A DNA stretch of 64,000 nt from Methanobrevibacter thaueri (lineage in GTDB: Archaea; Methanobacteriota; Methanobacteria; Methanobacteriales; Methanobacteriaceae), in contig NZ_MZGS01000014.1 in NCBI RefSeq assembly GCF_003111625.1, positions 62,001 through 126,000 on the forward strand. The letters are read 5' to 3'. The notes under the pieces were generated by a model. The model was not told where the DNA came from, made no database searches, and saw only the letters and a list, made by a program, of their open reading frames with translations. A program made the position numbers and the translations under genes. Positions 24,850-34,238 of the stretch are shown here, in pieces (within the stretch, counting starts at the first letter, position 1; every line of letters begins with the position of its first letter).

Positions 24850-25623
24850 CTAAAATTCAAGTTCCAAGGTTACCGGACAGTGGTCGGAGCCATATATGTC
24901 AGCCAATATTTCGGCTGATTTTACATTATTTTTTATTTCCTCATTTACATAGAAATAGTCCAGTCTCCAACCGGCATTCCTTTCACGGGCACGGGTACGG
25001 TAGCTCCACCATGTAAAATTGTTTTCGCCCTCATCAAAGAGCCTGAAGGTGTCAACAAATCCGGCTTGCTCCAATTCATCCAACCATGCACGTTCCTCAG
25101 GAAGATAGCCTGATTTTCCTTCACAGTTTTTAGGATTGTAAACATCAATAGGATGGTGTGCAATATTGTAATCGCCGGTTATGACAAGGTTCTTGCCTTC
25201 GTCCTTCAGCTCGACGAGCTGTTCCAGCAATGCATTGCAGAAATCAACCTTAAAATCAAGTCTTTTGGCATTCATTCCACTGTTCGGGAAGTAAATGTTG
25301 TATAGGAAAAAGTCCGGATACTCTATTCTCAAGACCCTGCCTTCACTGTCAAGCTCCTCAACGCCAAGGCCCTTGACGACCTCGACAGGCTCAATTTTGG
25401 AGTATGTTCCGACTCCACTGTATCCCTTCTTTTCAGCCTCATTGAATGCCTGATGAAATCCATCTATGTCAGCCAATTTCTTAGGAATCTTATCCTGGGT
25501 AGCCCTAACTTCCTGAAAATTGATAATGTCCGCATCGGTATTGTCAAACCAGTCCCAAAACTCATCCTTTTTTGAAACCGCCCTGATGCCGTTCACATTC
25601 CAAGAAACCAGCTTAATGGACAT
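24850..25623 (-). CDS. xth: Exonuclease III family AP endonuclease
   Basis: A 257-residue Mg-dependent nuclease that cuts at abasic sites. LVSWNVNGIRAV at the start, NFQEVRATQDKIP (metal-binding Glu), YFPNSG, GDYNIAHHPIDVYNP (Asp/Asn pair), and the end DIYGSDHCPVTLELEF with the catalytic His. The Methanothermobacter homologue Mth212 also incises directly at uracil, compensating for missing uracil glycosylases; whether this one does is not visible. Its start overlaps the pheS stop by one base, so it is cotranscribed with pheS. Confidence 0.95.
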   Translation of the reverse strand: MSIKLVSWNVNGIRAVSKKDEFWDWFDNTDADIINFQEVRATQDKIPKKLADIDGFHQAFNEAEKKGYSGVGTYSKIEPVEVVKGLGVEELDSEGRVLRIEYPDFFLYNIYFPNSGMNAKRLDFKVDFCNALLEQLVELKDEGKNLVITGDYNIAHHPIDVYNPKNCEGKSGYLPEERAWLDELEQAGFVDTFRLFDEGENNFTWWSYRTRARERNAGWRLDYFYVNEEIKNNVKSAEILADIYGSDHCPVTLELEF

Positions 25624-27164
25624 TATAATCTAACTCCCCTATCGATAGGGACTTCACGAAGCCACTTGATGTCACTTTTGTAAAGCATACGGATGTCTTC
25701 AACATCGTATCTGATCATTGCCAGCCTTTCGATACCCATACCGAATGCAAGTGCAGGCTGGTTGATGCCTAAAGGCTTCAATACCTCTGGCCTGAACATT
25801 CCTGCACCACCGAGCTCAATCCAGCTTCCCTTTTCCTCGAGATAAATCTCGGATTCTGTGGACAGGTATGTGTAAGGGAAGTAGGCCGGACGGAACCTTA
25901 CCTCAAAACCTAGCTTCTTATAGAACTCTTTTAATGTACCCAAAAGGTTTTGATAGCTTATTCCTTCACCGCAGACAAGCCCTTCAACCTGGTGGAATTC
26001 AGGCAAGTGCTTGTAATCGAAGGTTTCTCTTCTGAACACCCTGCCGACTGAAAACATCTTGATTGGTGGCTCATGCTCGAAGAGGTGTTTAGTGGATATT
26101 CCTGTGGTGTGGGTCCTTAAGACGCTTTGGCGTGCAATGTCCTCACTCCAGTCGTATTGCCAACCGATGGATCCTGTATCTGCACCGGTTTCATGAGTTT
26201 CGGCTGTGAGCTTTACAAGGGCATCGTCAGGCAAGTCACAGGTCAACGGATTTTTAAGATAGAATGTGTCCTGCATTTCACGGGCTGCATGGTCCTGTGG
26301 CTGGAAAAGTGAATCGAAGTTCCAGAATGCGGATTCCACATATTCCCCATTGTCCTCAACAAAACCCATGTTCAGGAAAATTTCCCTAATCTCATCAATG
26401 ATTTCCCTTAATGGGTGTTTTTTACCTGCGAAAACCAATGGTGCTTCTGCATTAATGTCATATGGACGGTATTCCAGGCTTTTCCATTCTCCGTCCTTTA
26501 AGTGTTCATGAGTCAGTTGTGTAGCCTGTTCTTTAATGGTGAAACCTATTTTAAGGATTTCTTCACCTTTCGGTAAGATTTTAAAAGAATGTGAGGTTTC
26601 TTTTTTTACATTTAAAATGTTTTTCCTACCGGTCAATTTTTTAAAACCATCTAATAAATCATCAGTGAATAATTTTACTCCATCTGCATTTGCCTTAAGG
26701 TAATCCAGAACCTTTTCGTCAACGCCAGCCTTGTCTGCAAATTCCTTACCCAACTCGGTGATGTTCAATACACCCTGATCAATTTGAGCCCAGTTCTTTT
26801 GGCGCAGCCATCCAAGAGCAATTCCTGCCTCTTTTTTATCGATGCCCGCCTCTTTGGACAAGTCTTTCATGCTGATTTCTTTCTTTTCAGCCAAGACTTC
26901 CAATATCCTACGTTCAGGAAGTCCATGCTCGGCATATTCAAGTCCGTCAGAGGTCAGTGAATAGATTTTCTGTACATCCTTGTGCATTTCGATAATGTCC
27001 TTGGATGCAAGTGACCCTGCCGCACTCATGACTGATTTGATGTCCATGCCTGTACTTTCAGCAATTTGACTCGGGGTTGCTTCTGGATTTGCTTCCAGTT
27101 CCTTTAAAAGTTTCTTTTCATAGATATGTAATTCACTAATGGTTTTTTTAATATCCTCACTCAT
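25623..27164 (-). CDS. pheS: Phenylalanyl-tRNA synthetase alpha subunit
   Basis: 513 residues, the archaeal/eukaryotic long form. The first ~200 residues are winged-helix modules ([40 protein letters not shown]) involved in tRNA contact. The class II catalytic domain has [19 protein letters not shown] (motif 1), [19 protein letters not shown] (motif 2) and [20 protein letters not shown] (motif 3). It pairs with PheT, which is not nearby in this window. The promoter lies in a TATA-rich stretch near 27190-27230. Confidence 0.97.
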   Translation of the reverse strand: MSEDIKKTISELHIYEKKLLKELEANPEATPSQIAESTGMDIKSVMSAAGSLASKDIIEMHKDVQKIYSLTSDGLEYAEHGLPERRILEVLAEKKEISMKDLSKEAGIDKKEAGIALGWLRQKNWAQIDQGVLNITELGKEFADKAGVDEKVLDYLKANADGVKLFTDDLLDGFKKLTGRKNILNVKKETSHSFKILPKGEEILKIGFTIKEQATQLTHEHLKDGEWKSLEYRPYDINAEAPLVFAGKKHPLREIIDEIREIFLNMGFVEDNGEYVESAFWNFDSLFQPQDHAAREMQDTFYLKNPLTCDLPDDALVKLTAETHETGADTGSIGWQYDWSEDIARQSVLRTHTTGISTKHLFEHEPPIKMFSVGRVFRRETFDYKHLPEFHQVEGLVCGEGISYQNLLGTLKEFYKKLGFEVRFRPAYFPYTYLSTESEIYLEEKGSWIELGGAGMFRPEVLKPLGINQPALAFGMGIERLAMIRYDVEDIRMLYKSDIKWLREVPIDRGVRL

Positions 27165-27263
27165 TTAAACACCATAATTTATAGATTAATAATATGATAA
27201 TATATGTTTAAATTAATTTATAAATATAGTGCTAAATTTGAAAAAAAAGTAAAAAATAAACAA

Positions 27264-27647
27264 TCATGAAATTTTATTGATTGTTTTGGTTAATTCATCC
27301 TTGATTATTTTCACACACTCTTCGGCTTCACTGTCCAATCTGAAGGGGTCCCTTGCAGATACATCAAATCCCTCCAGGATTTCATTGACAGCAACCGTTC
27401 CTGCCACATCGATTCCCTTGTTTGCCAGAATCTTGTTTACACAGCCGTTGGGACATCCATTGACAGCAACAATCGGATATTTCTTAAGCATCTCATCATT
27501 CTTTCCCTCGATGTCGGCTGAAGTGGAACCCATGCAAATGGATATTGCATTATCATTCTCATTTCTGCAGTCCCCAACAGCAACGCGGGACACCAATCCA
27601 TTGGGGCTCATGCCGTTGCAGGGAGCCAAAGCAATCCTATCCACCAT
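27264..27647 (-). CDS. DGC-domain putative zinc-binding protein
   Basis: 127 residues with the cysteine pattern of the DGC family: LAPCNGMSPNG, VGDCRNEND, ISICMGSTSAD and VNGCPNGCVNKIL. Those conserved cysteines are thought to bind metal. Function is unknown; archaeal members often sit with redox genes. It is the last gene of the TetR-GNAT-oxidoreductase run, starting 35 bp after the oxidoreductase stop, so it probably belongs to the same regulated unit. Confidence 0.78.
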   Translation of the reverse strand: MVDRIALAPCNGMSPNGLVSRVAVGDCRNENDNAISICMGSTSADIEGKNDEMLKKYPIVAVNGCPNGCVNKILANKGIDVAGTVAVNEILEGFDVSARDPFRLDSEAEECVKIIKDELTKTINKIS

Positions 27648-27682
27648 AATATCACCTTGGAAAATATTTATTATCTCTTTTA

Positions 27683-28414
27683 CTATTTAATAAATTTGCT
27701 TAAAACGAAAAACATCATTTTTGAAAATGCCTTCTTCAGAGGATTCAGCTTGATTTCGGGAGCAAAGTCATTATTAATCAAGTCATTTTTAATCCAAAAC
27801 TCCCTATCCGCTTCAATAGGTTCGTTTGAGCATGCCATGGCTTTCCAAACGTCATAAAATACAATGTCTCCAAGCTTTGGATTGTGCAGCTTCCCTGATT
27901 CCACATCCCTTGCGAACTTCCGTGAAACCTCATTGATGGCCTTTGCATCAATTGAGTCCTTTCCTCCGCAGGCGTAAGTGATCTTATAGACCTTATTAAC
28001 GCCCCAGTGCCTTAAGGTCTCATCGATGTATTTAGCCACGTCCTTCTGGCCTGCCCCCGCAGTGGAAACCACCACCAATGCCTTTTTGGTGAAGAATTCG
28101 GGCCTGTGATAGAAATAGGCAGTGTGGTCAAGGAAATTCTTCAGAAGGGCTGTCACGTTCATTGCATAGACCGGACTGGCAACGATGATGCCGTCGGCAT
28201 CCATCATCTTGTCGACTATCGGCTTGATTATGTCCCTGTGGGGACATTTCTCCTCACTTTCGACAATGCACTTGAAGCATCCGTTGCATAACGGAATCTT
28301 TTCCTTCATCAGATGTATTTCCTCAAAATCCCCATTTAAATTGGATTTTACCTGCTCAACCATTTTCCAGGTGTTCTTACGCCTTGGTGAACCATTAATA
28401 ATAACATATTTCAT
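27683..28414 (-). CDS. Flavodoxin-fold NAD(P)H-dependent oxidoreductase
   Basis: 243 residues. IINGSPRRKNTWKMVEQVK is the FMN loop, CNGCFKCIVESEEKC carries a cysteine cluster like that of iron-sulfur flavoproteins (C-x2-C-x2-C-x7-C variant), and VASPVYAMNVTALLKNFLDHT is the flavin-site helix. A C-terminal extension of about 60 residues ends in a hydrophobic basic helix. The ATG at 28414 is used because AAGGAG lies 8 bases upstream, inside the stop region of the GNAT gene. A TetR-controlled redox function is likely; the substrate is unknown. Confidence 0.88.
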   Translation of the reverse strand: MKYVIINGSPRRKNTWKMVEQVKSNLNGDFEEIHLMKEKIPLCNGCFKCIVESEEKCPHRDIIKPIVDKMMDADGIIVASPVYAMNVTALLKNFLDHTAYFYHRPEFFTKKALVVVSTAGAGQKDVAKYIDETLRHWGVNKVYKITYACGGKDSIDAKAINEVSRKFARDVESGKLHNPKLGDIVFYDVWKAMACSNEPIEADREFWIKNDLINNDFAPEIKLNPLKKAFSKMMFFVLSKFIK

Positions 28415-28416
28415 AA

Positions 28417-29031
28417 TCATAACTCCTTAAGCTGTGTGTCAAGAACCAGCTTTTCCCTATATTCGAATTGAGAGTCAAACTCGTCAACCTCATCGTCATC
28501 CACATCAAAGACATCGGGATTTCTGAATATTCCCAATTCCTTTTTGACCTTACTTTCATCAAATACCCTAATCATGAAAAAGGGGTTCTCATCATCCAAA
28601 TCCGTTCCGTCCAGGTAGAGTCCATATTTTGATGCGCTCACAAAACCGAATCTTGAGTAGTAATTCTCATCGCCTATCACAAGAACGAATGGAATGTCAT
28701 CGCCTTGAGCTATTTGCAATGTGTAATCGATCAGCTTTGAGCCCAATCCATGATTTTGACAGCTTTTCTTGATTGCAAGGGGACCCAATACGACCGCAGG
28801 AACAATTCCGCTTTCATAGCTGATTGTGCCTCTTGAATAATTGATATGGCCCACTATCTTTCCGTCTTCTTCGATGACATATGCCAGATTTTCTAAAAAG
28901 CTTTCATCATCACGCAAATTATGCACTATGAAATGCTCATATGCTCCCGGACGATATACGTTCCAGAAGGAGTCTCTCACAAGTTCCTCAACTTCCATGT
29001 AATCGTTTTCACTTTCAAGCCTAATCCTCAT
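28417..29031 (-). CDS. GNAT-family acetyltransferase
   Basis: 204 residues resembling YhbS (COG3153). The start MRIRLESENDYMEVEELVRD, the acetyl-CoA loop SCQNHGLGSKLIDYTLQIA, and VIGDENYYSRFGFVSASKYG are standard. The C-terminal 40 residues form an acidic tail. The ATG at 29031 is favoured by a GGGGGAT site just before it, overlapping the end of the TetR gene. N-acetylation of a small molecule or protein is inferred. Confidence 0.9.
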   Translation of the reverse strand: MRIRLESENDYMEVEELVRDSFWNVYRPGAYEHFIVHNLRDDESFLENLAYVIEEDGKIVGHINYSRGTISYESGIVPAVVLGPLAIKKSCQNHGLGSKLIDYTLQIAQGDDIPFVLVIGDENYYSRFGFVSASKYGLYLDGTDLDDENPFFMIRVFDESKVKKELGIFRNPDVFDVDDDEVDEFDSQFEYREKLVLDTQLKEL

Positions 29032-29032
29032 G

Positions 29033-29650
29033 TTAATCATCCCCCAGTTTAACAGAATCGAAAATTGTCCTTGCATGCCTTTCGGTCTTGACTAGAAATT
29101 CCTCAAGAAACTTTTCATCGTCTTCAGGATAGTTCAAGAAGAAATGTTCATATAACAAGAACATTCCATAGTAGAAGAACGATTCTGAGAGCTGGCGCAC
29201 ATCGCAATCCTTCCTGATTAGATTTTTCGCCTTCATCAGATTGAACAGGGAAATCCATCCCTCGACTGGTGCCTCAATTATTGATTTCTTTAGGAAATCC
29301 CTCACTTCATCGTTGTGATAGGATTCTATGAAAAGCAATCGTGTTATCTTCATCATCCTCTCTTCCTTAAGCTTGGAGAGGAATGCGTCGGAGCCTGCCT
29401 TGTAGAAAAAGTCAAAGCCCTTGTCCAGGTTCAGGCTTGCCTGCTCCAAAGGTATTTCATCGCTGACCATTTCATCAATGTAATACTCAAAGATGGCATT
29501 CAATATCTCCTGTTTGCTTGAGTAGTGATTGTATATTGAGCTTTCCTTTATTCCAACTTCTCCAGCAATCTGACGGACAGACACCCCATCAAATCCATAT
29601 TTTGAGAACAGTTCGATTGAGACTTGAAAAATTTTTTCCTTGTTGTTCAT
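29033..29650 (-). CDS. TetR/AcrR-family transcriptional regulator
   Basis: 205 residues. The N-terminal TetR helix-turn-helix is complete: QVSIELFSKYGFDGVSVRQIA, then GIKESSIYNHYSSKQEIL. The C-terminal half (about 60-205) is an all-helical ligand and dimerisation domain. The promoter carries two near-identical palindromes, so it almost certainly represses itself and the GNAT, oxidoreductase and DGC genes behind it. TetR regulators are more common in bacteria than in methanogens, and the unit may have been acquired. Confidence 0.93.
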   Translation of the reverse strand: MNNKEKIFQVSIELFSKYGFDGVSVRQIAGEVGIKESSIYNHYSSKQEILNAIFEYYIDEMVSDEIPLEQASLNLDKGFDFFYKAGSDAFLSKLKEERMMKITRLLFIESYHNDEVRDFLKKSIIEAPVEGWISLFNLMKAKNLIRKDCDVRQLSESFFYYGMFLLYEHFFLNYPEDDEKFLEEFLVKTERHARTIFDSVKLGDD

Positions 29651-29658
29651 GATATCAA

Positions 29659-29720
29659 AACTAACGCTTGTTAGTTAATATTCTATTGATGGGACATATA
29701 AAACTAACGATTGTTAGTTT
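29659..29720 (-). promoter_or_regulatory. Two TetR-type operators around the promoter of the redox operon
   Basis: AACTAAC-GCTT-GTTAGTT (29659-29676) and AACTAAC-GATT-GTTAGTT (29702-29719; 8-bp arms if the next base pair is counted) are perfect inverted repeats spaced 43 bp centre to centre. A TATA-like TTATATG on the minus strand lies between them, so bound dimers would cover both sides of the core promoter. Confidence 0.85.
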
Positions 29721-29779
29721 AGTGATAGTGAAATTAAAAAAAAGAAAAGAAAAAAAAGGGATAATTTAAAAATTATCCA

Positions 29780-30517
29780 TTATGTATGTGCTGTAATCGG
29801 CATATCCTCTGAAACAAGGTAGAAGTCTACCGGACGAGAATAGTCGGTGCTGTTCAATACTCCACTGATTTTTACACGTGCATGATCAAGGTGTACATCA
29901 TGACTGTATTTGGTATGGAAATCGGAAGTACTTGAATCGGAAAACTTCAAGGTCAGTATTCCATCTTTCACTGAAACCTTCAAATCATTCTGATCATATG
30001 AACGTTCGAAATTATCCTTTTTATCATAACAATCCAAAGATATGGACACATCGTCAGATTTGATCAGTGTTGAAAGGTCGTCAACCAAATTAGTTGTATT
30101 GTAGACATCAGGATCGCCGAAGAATACGGAATATTCAGTCACACTGTTGTTTGTCAATTTGATTTTGCTCAAGTCCATTTTAACCAGGATATCCTCAGCA
30201 GTGTAAGTTGTATATGCTGCCTCAGCATATTCCCCTGTACTCTCATAGAAATAAGCGTAAGAGCTACTTTTTGTTTGCTGGTCAGTTATGTCAATATTAG
30301 AACTTTTAACCGGAATGTCCTCTTCATTTATCTCGAAGAAAGCATCAGGATCACTGTTAAAATCGCCACTATCCTCATAAGTATTCATATCCGGTGTGAA
30401 AATACCGAAGATGGCTGAAAAGACTAAAGTCAAAATACAGCATCCAATAATGATTGATACAATTTTCTTACCTTTGCTCCAAGTTTCCCAATCGTCTCTA
30501 AAATCCTTTAAACTCAT
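29780..30517 (-). CDS. Hypothetical protein with one N-terminal membrane helix
   Basis: 245 residues. A cytoplasmic start (MSLKDFRDDWETWSKGKK) precedes one helix (about 19-41) and a large domain outside the cell, rich in Ser, Thr, Asp and Tyr with beta-strand patterns (ILVKMDLSKIKLTNNSVTEY, LKVSVKDGILTLKFSD). Not recognised. It is the third gene of an operon with a DUF2085 protein and a repeat-tailed membrane protein, suggesting a joint envelope role. TAAAGGA-type site precedes the start. Confidence 0.7.
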   Translation of the reverse strand: MSLKDFRDDWETWSKGKKIVSIIIGCCILTLVFSAIFGIFTPDMNTYEDSGDFNSDPDAFFEINEEDIPVKSSNIDITDQQTKSSSYAYFYESTGEYAEAAYTTYTAEDILVKMDLSKIKLTNNSVTEYSVFFGDPDVYNTTNLVDDLSTLIKSDDVSISLDCYDKKDNFERSYDQNDLKVSVKDGILTLKFSDSSTSDFHTKYSHDVHLDHARVKISGVLNSTDYSRPVDFYLVSEDMPITAHT

Positions 30518-30532
30518 ATGTAATCACATCCA

Positions 30533-31075
30533 TCATTGAGAATCCTCACTAGATTCATCCTCAGCACTAGATTCCTCTTCTGCAATAGATTCCTCCACAG
30601 CACTAGAATCCACATCAACACCAGATTCAGCCTCAACACTAGAATCCACATCAACACCAGATTCAGCCTCAACACTAGAATCCACATCAACACCAGATTC
30701 AGCCTCAACACTAGAATCCACATCAACACCAGATTCAGCCTCAACACTAGATTCTTCTTCCACAATAGATTCAGTCACAACACTAGGTTGAGTTTCTACA
30801 CTGGATTCAGTCACTACATTAGATTGAGCCTCTATCTGAGAAGGAGCCTCATCCTTATCTACAAACAATATTCGAATTATCAAACCTATTGAAAATATAG
30901 GAACTGTCCACATTAATGCGCCGAAAAGCGCCCTTAAAATAGAACCTTGGACGGCGTACACAATAAAGCAAAAAATAAACCATACAAAGGAAATTACTTT
31001 AAGTTTAGACAATCTATCTTCATAAGTTTTGTAAAACAAAAGTTTTATAACCTTATTCATAAAATTCCTCCACAC
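30533..31075 (-). CDS. Membrane protein with an acidic 12-residue repeat tail
   Basis: 180 residues. Residues 1-70 contain two membrane helices (VISFVWFIFCFIVYAVQ and ALMWTVPIFSIGLIIRILF). The remaining 110 are an acidic, Ser/Val/Glu-rich tail. It includes four exact copies of the unit SSVEAESGVDVD, encoded by four identical 36-bp repeats, plus looser versions either side. The tail is presumably disordered. Not recognised. It overlaps the DUF2085 gene by one base, and the stop is 16 bp before the next gene. Confidence 0.7.
   Translation of the reverse strand: MWRNFMNKVIKLLFYKTYEDRLSKLKVISFVWFIFCFIVYAVQGSILRALFGALMWTVPIFSIGLIIRILFVDKDEAPSQIEAQSNVVTESSVETQPSVVTESIVEEESSVEAESGVDVDSSVEAESGVDVDSSVEAESGVDVDSSVEAESGVDVDSSAVEESIAEEESSAEDESSEDSQ
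30602..30745 (-). repeat. Four perfect 36-bp tandem repeats inside a coding region
   Basis: Units at 30602-30637, 30638-30673, 30674-30709 and 30710-30745 are identical base for base and keep the reading frame. Exact identity points to recent expansion by slippage or unequal exchange. Confidence 0.95.
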
Positions 31076-31398
31076 TAAAGAAAATAAAACTTAAATGCCT
31101 TGATCAGAATAATCAAACCTAAACCGCCGCACAAGCCTGTAATAAGTCTTAACGTATTGTTGCTTTCCCTAAGCTCAAAATATTGAGTGAAACCATCGAT
31201 TGCAGCAGGAATCAATAGCAACACTGCAAAAATCAGGAACTGCATAGAATAATCTATATAATTAAAAAAAGCGTATATGCAATACAGAATAACTGAGATA
31301 TAGAATCCTGTACATCTGGCACAAACCGGAAATTGGTGTCCCTTAATATGAAAACTTCTCTCAGGCCTTCTATGACAAATCAAATATGTAACATCCAT
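31075..31398 (-). CDS. DUF2085 membrane protein
   Basis: About 107 residues. CHRRPERSFHIKGHQFPVC followed by ARCTGFYIS is the defining DUF2085 motif, with Cys/His residues that could bind metal or haem. Three hydrophobic helices follow. Start uncertain by three residues (31398 or 31407). Function of the family is unknown. It is the first gene of a three-gene membrane operon. Confidence 0.88.
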   Translation of the reverse strand: MDVTYLICHRRPERSFHIKGHQFPVCARCTGFYISVILYCIYAFFNYIDYSMQFLIFAVLLLIPAAIDGFTQYFELRESNNTLRLITGLCGGLGLIILIKAFKFYFL

Positions 31399-31683
31399 TC
31401 TAATCAAAAATCATTAGGAAATATACACTATCATGAAGTGCGATTTACATTTAACTACCATATGCCGACTATAATTAAGTCAATTTTCTTTTACCTCTCC
31501 AATTTATAAAAATTAAAAAGGCAATTGATTATCCTCTTAAATATTCAATTTTAAGATATATAATACTCTATTTAGCAAAATATTTAAAGTTATATACTTT
31601 TATAGGTCAATCATAGTTGAAATGTAAAAAATATATGTCAAAAAAAGTTAAAAAAAACATATTCAGAGAATTTCTCTGAACAA

Positions 31684-32562
31684 TCATTCAAAATTGGATT
31701 TAAGATAACTTACAAAAATTGAAGCCGCTGTCAAATCCGCAGTTGTTCCCGGATTATACTTGTTGCTGAAGAGATAATCATCAAATTGGCCAACCAATTC
31801 CATGAAATCATCAGAATCCTTCATTTTAAGCAAGTCACGAGTCATCAATGATATTTTAAGGGCTTCCTCATCCCCATATTTTCTTGAAATCAATGTATCA
31901 GGAACATGTGACAGTATTGTCAGGAATGTCAAAAGGCAAGCCTCGTTTTGGGTCTTTTCCTCTTTCAGCTTATGGTAGATAGGATATCCTATCTCAAAAA
32001 CAGCAGGCATGTCGCTGGTCATTTCACGGGCAAGCATATCCCAAGGAGCTGAGATTTTCAAAACGTCATACATTGTCTGGTTGTTCTGCCTAAGTTCGTT
32101 TTTAGCATTGTCGCTTGCAACGTCATACTCATCCTGATCTCCCATTCCACCGGCATCTGCAATGTTGATTGCATCATACAAATCGCATGCGTCATCAACT
32201 GAAGTGTTTCCCATGACCAACTTGATGTTTTCCCTTATCTCATCGAATGAGTCACTGATTGCAGCTGCAACCGCAATCGGGGTTGTCATCATGACAATTC
32301 CCAAGTTGGTGTTGTTCTTAATCCACTTGTCGGTTTCGGCCACTGCCTGAAGAATGTATTTACCCAATTGAGGGTTTTCAACATCCACATCAGTGCATGC
32401 CTCACGTATTGAGTCTCCAATTACTATTCCACTTATCACAAAGTCCTCAAAGACCATGTCATCATAATCACGAGTCCTGTGGACATTTCCAGGTTTAGGA
32501 TATCCGCTTACCTCAAGTGCTGATGCAATCTGAGCTATTTTTGCAATTTCTGACGCCTTCAT
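31684..32562 (-). CDS. CitG-like triphosphoribosyl-dephospho-CoA synthase family protein
   Basis: 292 residues of COG1767. [21 protein letters not shown] near the start is the conserved P-K-P-G-N-V-x-R motif, and later [19 protein letters not shown] matches the N-P-G-T-x-A-D end motif. In bacteria CitG makes the prosthetic-group precursor of citrate lyase, which methanogens lack, so the archaeal substrate is probably different. It overlaps hemB by 4 bp, implying co-expression with tetrapyrrole synthesis. Confidence 0.85.
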   Translation of the reverse strand: MKASEIAKIAQIASALEVSGYPKPGNVHRTRDYDDMVFEDFVISGIVIGDSIREACTDVDVENPQLGKYILQAVAETDKWIKNNTNLGIVMMTTPIAVAAAISDSFDEIRENIKLVMGNTSVDDACDLYDAINIADAGGMGDQDEYDVASDNAKNELRQNNQTMYDVLKISAPWDMLAREMTSDMPAVFEIGYPIYHKLKEEKTQNEACLLTFLTILSHVPDTLISRKYGDEEALKISLMTRDLLKMKDSDDFMELVGQFDDYLFSNKYNPGTTADLTAASIFVSYLKSNFE

Positions 32563-33563
32563 TCTATCACATCATTCAAAAGTAAGTATGGTGCAAAGTT
32601 AGTGATTATTAAGTCTGCTCCAGCTCTTTTTATTGAAAGCAATGATTCGGTGATTGCCCTTTCTGTTAGAAATCCTTTTTCAATGGCTGCCATGAGCATT
32701 GCATATTCCCCACTTACGTTGTATGCAACCAACGGCAACATGAACTCGTCCCTTACCATGCGGACAACATCAAGGTATGGAAGTGCAGGTTTCACCATCA
32801 GGAAGTCACATCCCTCAATTACGTCAAGTTCGCATTCACGGATTGCCTCAACCGCATTTGCAGGATCCATCTGGTAGGATTTCCTGTCTCCGGCATGTGG
32901 TGATGAGCATGCAGCCACACGGAACGGCTCATAGAATGCTGAAGCGTATTTTGCTGAATAGGACATTATCATTACATTGTAGAATCCGTTTTCATCCAAT
33001 GTCTCACGGATTGCGCCAACCCTTCCGTCCATCATGTCTGAAGGCGCAACAATGTCCGCACCCGCTTCGGCATGGGACAGGGCCACTTTTGCGATGTAAG
33101 GCAAGGATTCGTCATTGAGAATTTCAATGCCGTCATCGGTATCGTCGTTTTCAACAATCATTCCGCAATGGCCGTGTGAAGTGTACTGGCATAGGCACAC
33201 GTCTGTAATTACAACAAGGTCGGTTTCCTTCTTGAGCCTTCTGACCGCCTTTTGAACGATTCCTGTTGCGGAATAGTCAGGGGTTGCAATCTCATCCTTT
33301 GTGTCCTCTTTTGGAATTCCAAATACAATTATTGATTTCAATCCTTTAGCCTCAAGCTGCTTTGCAAATTCGACACCGCTATCTAAAGAATACCTGTATT
33401 CTCCTGGAAGGGAAGAGATTTCCTCCTTTTCCATGCCTGTGAGCTCCTCTTTAAAGTAGATTGGATAAATCAGGTCGTCTTTTTCAAGCTTAGTTTCACG
33501 GACAATGTTTCTTATCTTTGCATTTTTTCTTAATCTTCTCATTCTTGTAATTGGAAAAACCAT
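32559..33563 (-). CDS. hemB: Porphobilinogen synthase (delta-aminolevulinate dehydratase)
   Basis: Condenses two 5-aminolevulinates to porphobilinogen. About 334 residues. The cysteine-rich [11 protein letters not shown] shows a zinc-type active site; [14 protein letters not shown] and [15 protein letters not shown] contain the two Schiff-base lysines. [19 protein letters not shown] begins the protein; the ATG at 33563 has a weak GTGAT just upstream, and an in-frame GTG at 33570-33572 is the alternative. It feeds F430, sirohaem and cobamide synthesis together with hemD at 11.7 kb. Confidence 0.96.
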   Translation of the reverse strand: MVFPITRMRRLRKNAKIRNIVRETKLEKDDLIYPIYFKEELTGMEKEEISSLPGEYRYSLDSGVEFAKQLEAKGLKSIIVFGIPKEDTKDEIATPDYSATGIVQKAVRRLKKETDLVVITDVCLCQYTSHGHCGMIVENDDTDDGIEILNDESLPYIAKVALSHAEAGADIVAPSDMMDGRVGAIRETLDENGFYNVMIMSYSAKYASAFYEPFRVAACSSPHAGDRKSYQMDPANAVEAIRECELDVIEGCDFLMVKPALPYLDVVRMVRDEFMLPLVAYNVSGEYAMLMAAIEKGFLTERAITESLLSIKRAGADLIITNFAPYLLLNDVIE

Positions 33564-33702
33564 AATAATCACTTAATTAACTTTATTTATTTTAAAATTA
33601 TTTAACTTTTCACATGATGAAATTGCTTATCTGATGTAAAAAAAATATTTCACATAACTTAATTATTGAAAATCAACAAAAAATCAATTAAGGTGATTTA
33701 AA

Positions 33703-34119
33703 ATGAGGAAAACAACAAGTTATCTACTGGTATTGGCAATCGTCGCAATGTTTCTCTTAACCGCAGTCAGTGCGATTGATTTGCAAACCCACGACTTTGA
33801 CGGCCATTTCAAGATGGATGTTCCAAAAGATGCATCATTCAAGAAAGTGAACGACACATATGAAAGTGGAGCAGTATACATTGATGAAAAAAATAGCATT
33901 ACAGTCTCATACACCGACAAGGAAGACTATTCCGGAAGTTTCCCATCATTTACAGCGGATGCCGGAACCAAAATGTATGAAGACGGAAATTACAGTGTAA
34001 TGGAATTCCCAGACGGCACCAAACTGGTATCATATATTGATGAATCACATTTGGTCTTAATTAACTCAACAATGGAAGTTAAAGACGTTGAATCCATGTT
34101 GGACACAATAGATTTTTAG
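33703..34119 (+). CDS. Small secreted protein, unknown function
   Basis: 138 residues. The signal peptide is about residues 1-25 (TTSYLLVLAIVAMFLLTAVSA). The mature domain has HDFDGHFKMDVPKDASFKKV, then ITVSYTDKEDYSGSFPSF, and ends with a short helix MEVKDVESMLDTIDF. The layout (membrane signal, then a strand introducing a 'd-G-x-F-x-M-x-V-P' segment) resembles the proteins at 6239 and 57257. Own promoter and a strong hairpin terminator. Not recognised beyond that. Confidence 0.8.
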   Translation: MRKTTSYLLVLAIVAMFLLTAVSAIDLQTHDFDGHFKMDVPKDASFKKVNDTYESGAVYIDEKNSITVSYTDKEDYSGSFPSFTADAGTKMYEDGNYSVMEFPDGTKLVSYIDESHLVLINSTMEVKDVESMLDTIDF

Positions 34120-34160
34120 ATTGATTGAAAAATCAATCTGCCTTTTCATTTTTTTGACCT
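34118..34160 (+). terminator. Hairpin terminator after the secreted-protein gene
   Basis: A perfect 9-bp stem AGATTGATT (34118-34126) / AATCAATCT (34131-34139), loop GAAA, overlaps the stop codon and is followed by CCTTTTCATTTTTTT. Confidence 0.7.
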
Positions 34161-34238
34161 GCAAAGCAACTGTTTTTATTTGAAATTTTTACAAATTTAA
34201 ATATGATTTAAAAGATATATTTACAAAAGAGGTCAAAC

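Noticed and set aside
30602-30745. CRISPR array suggested by 36-bp repeats
   Set aside because: The copies are directly adjacent with no spacers and lie in frame inside a protein gene.
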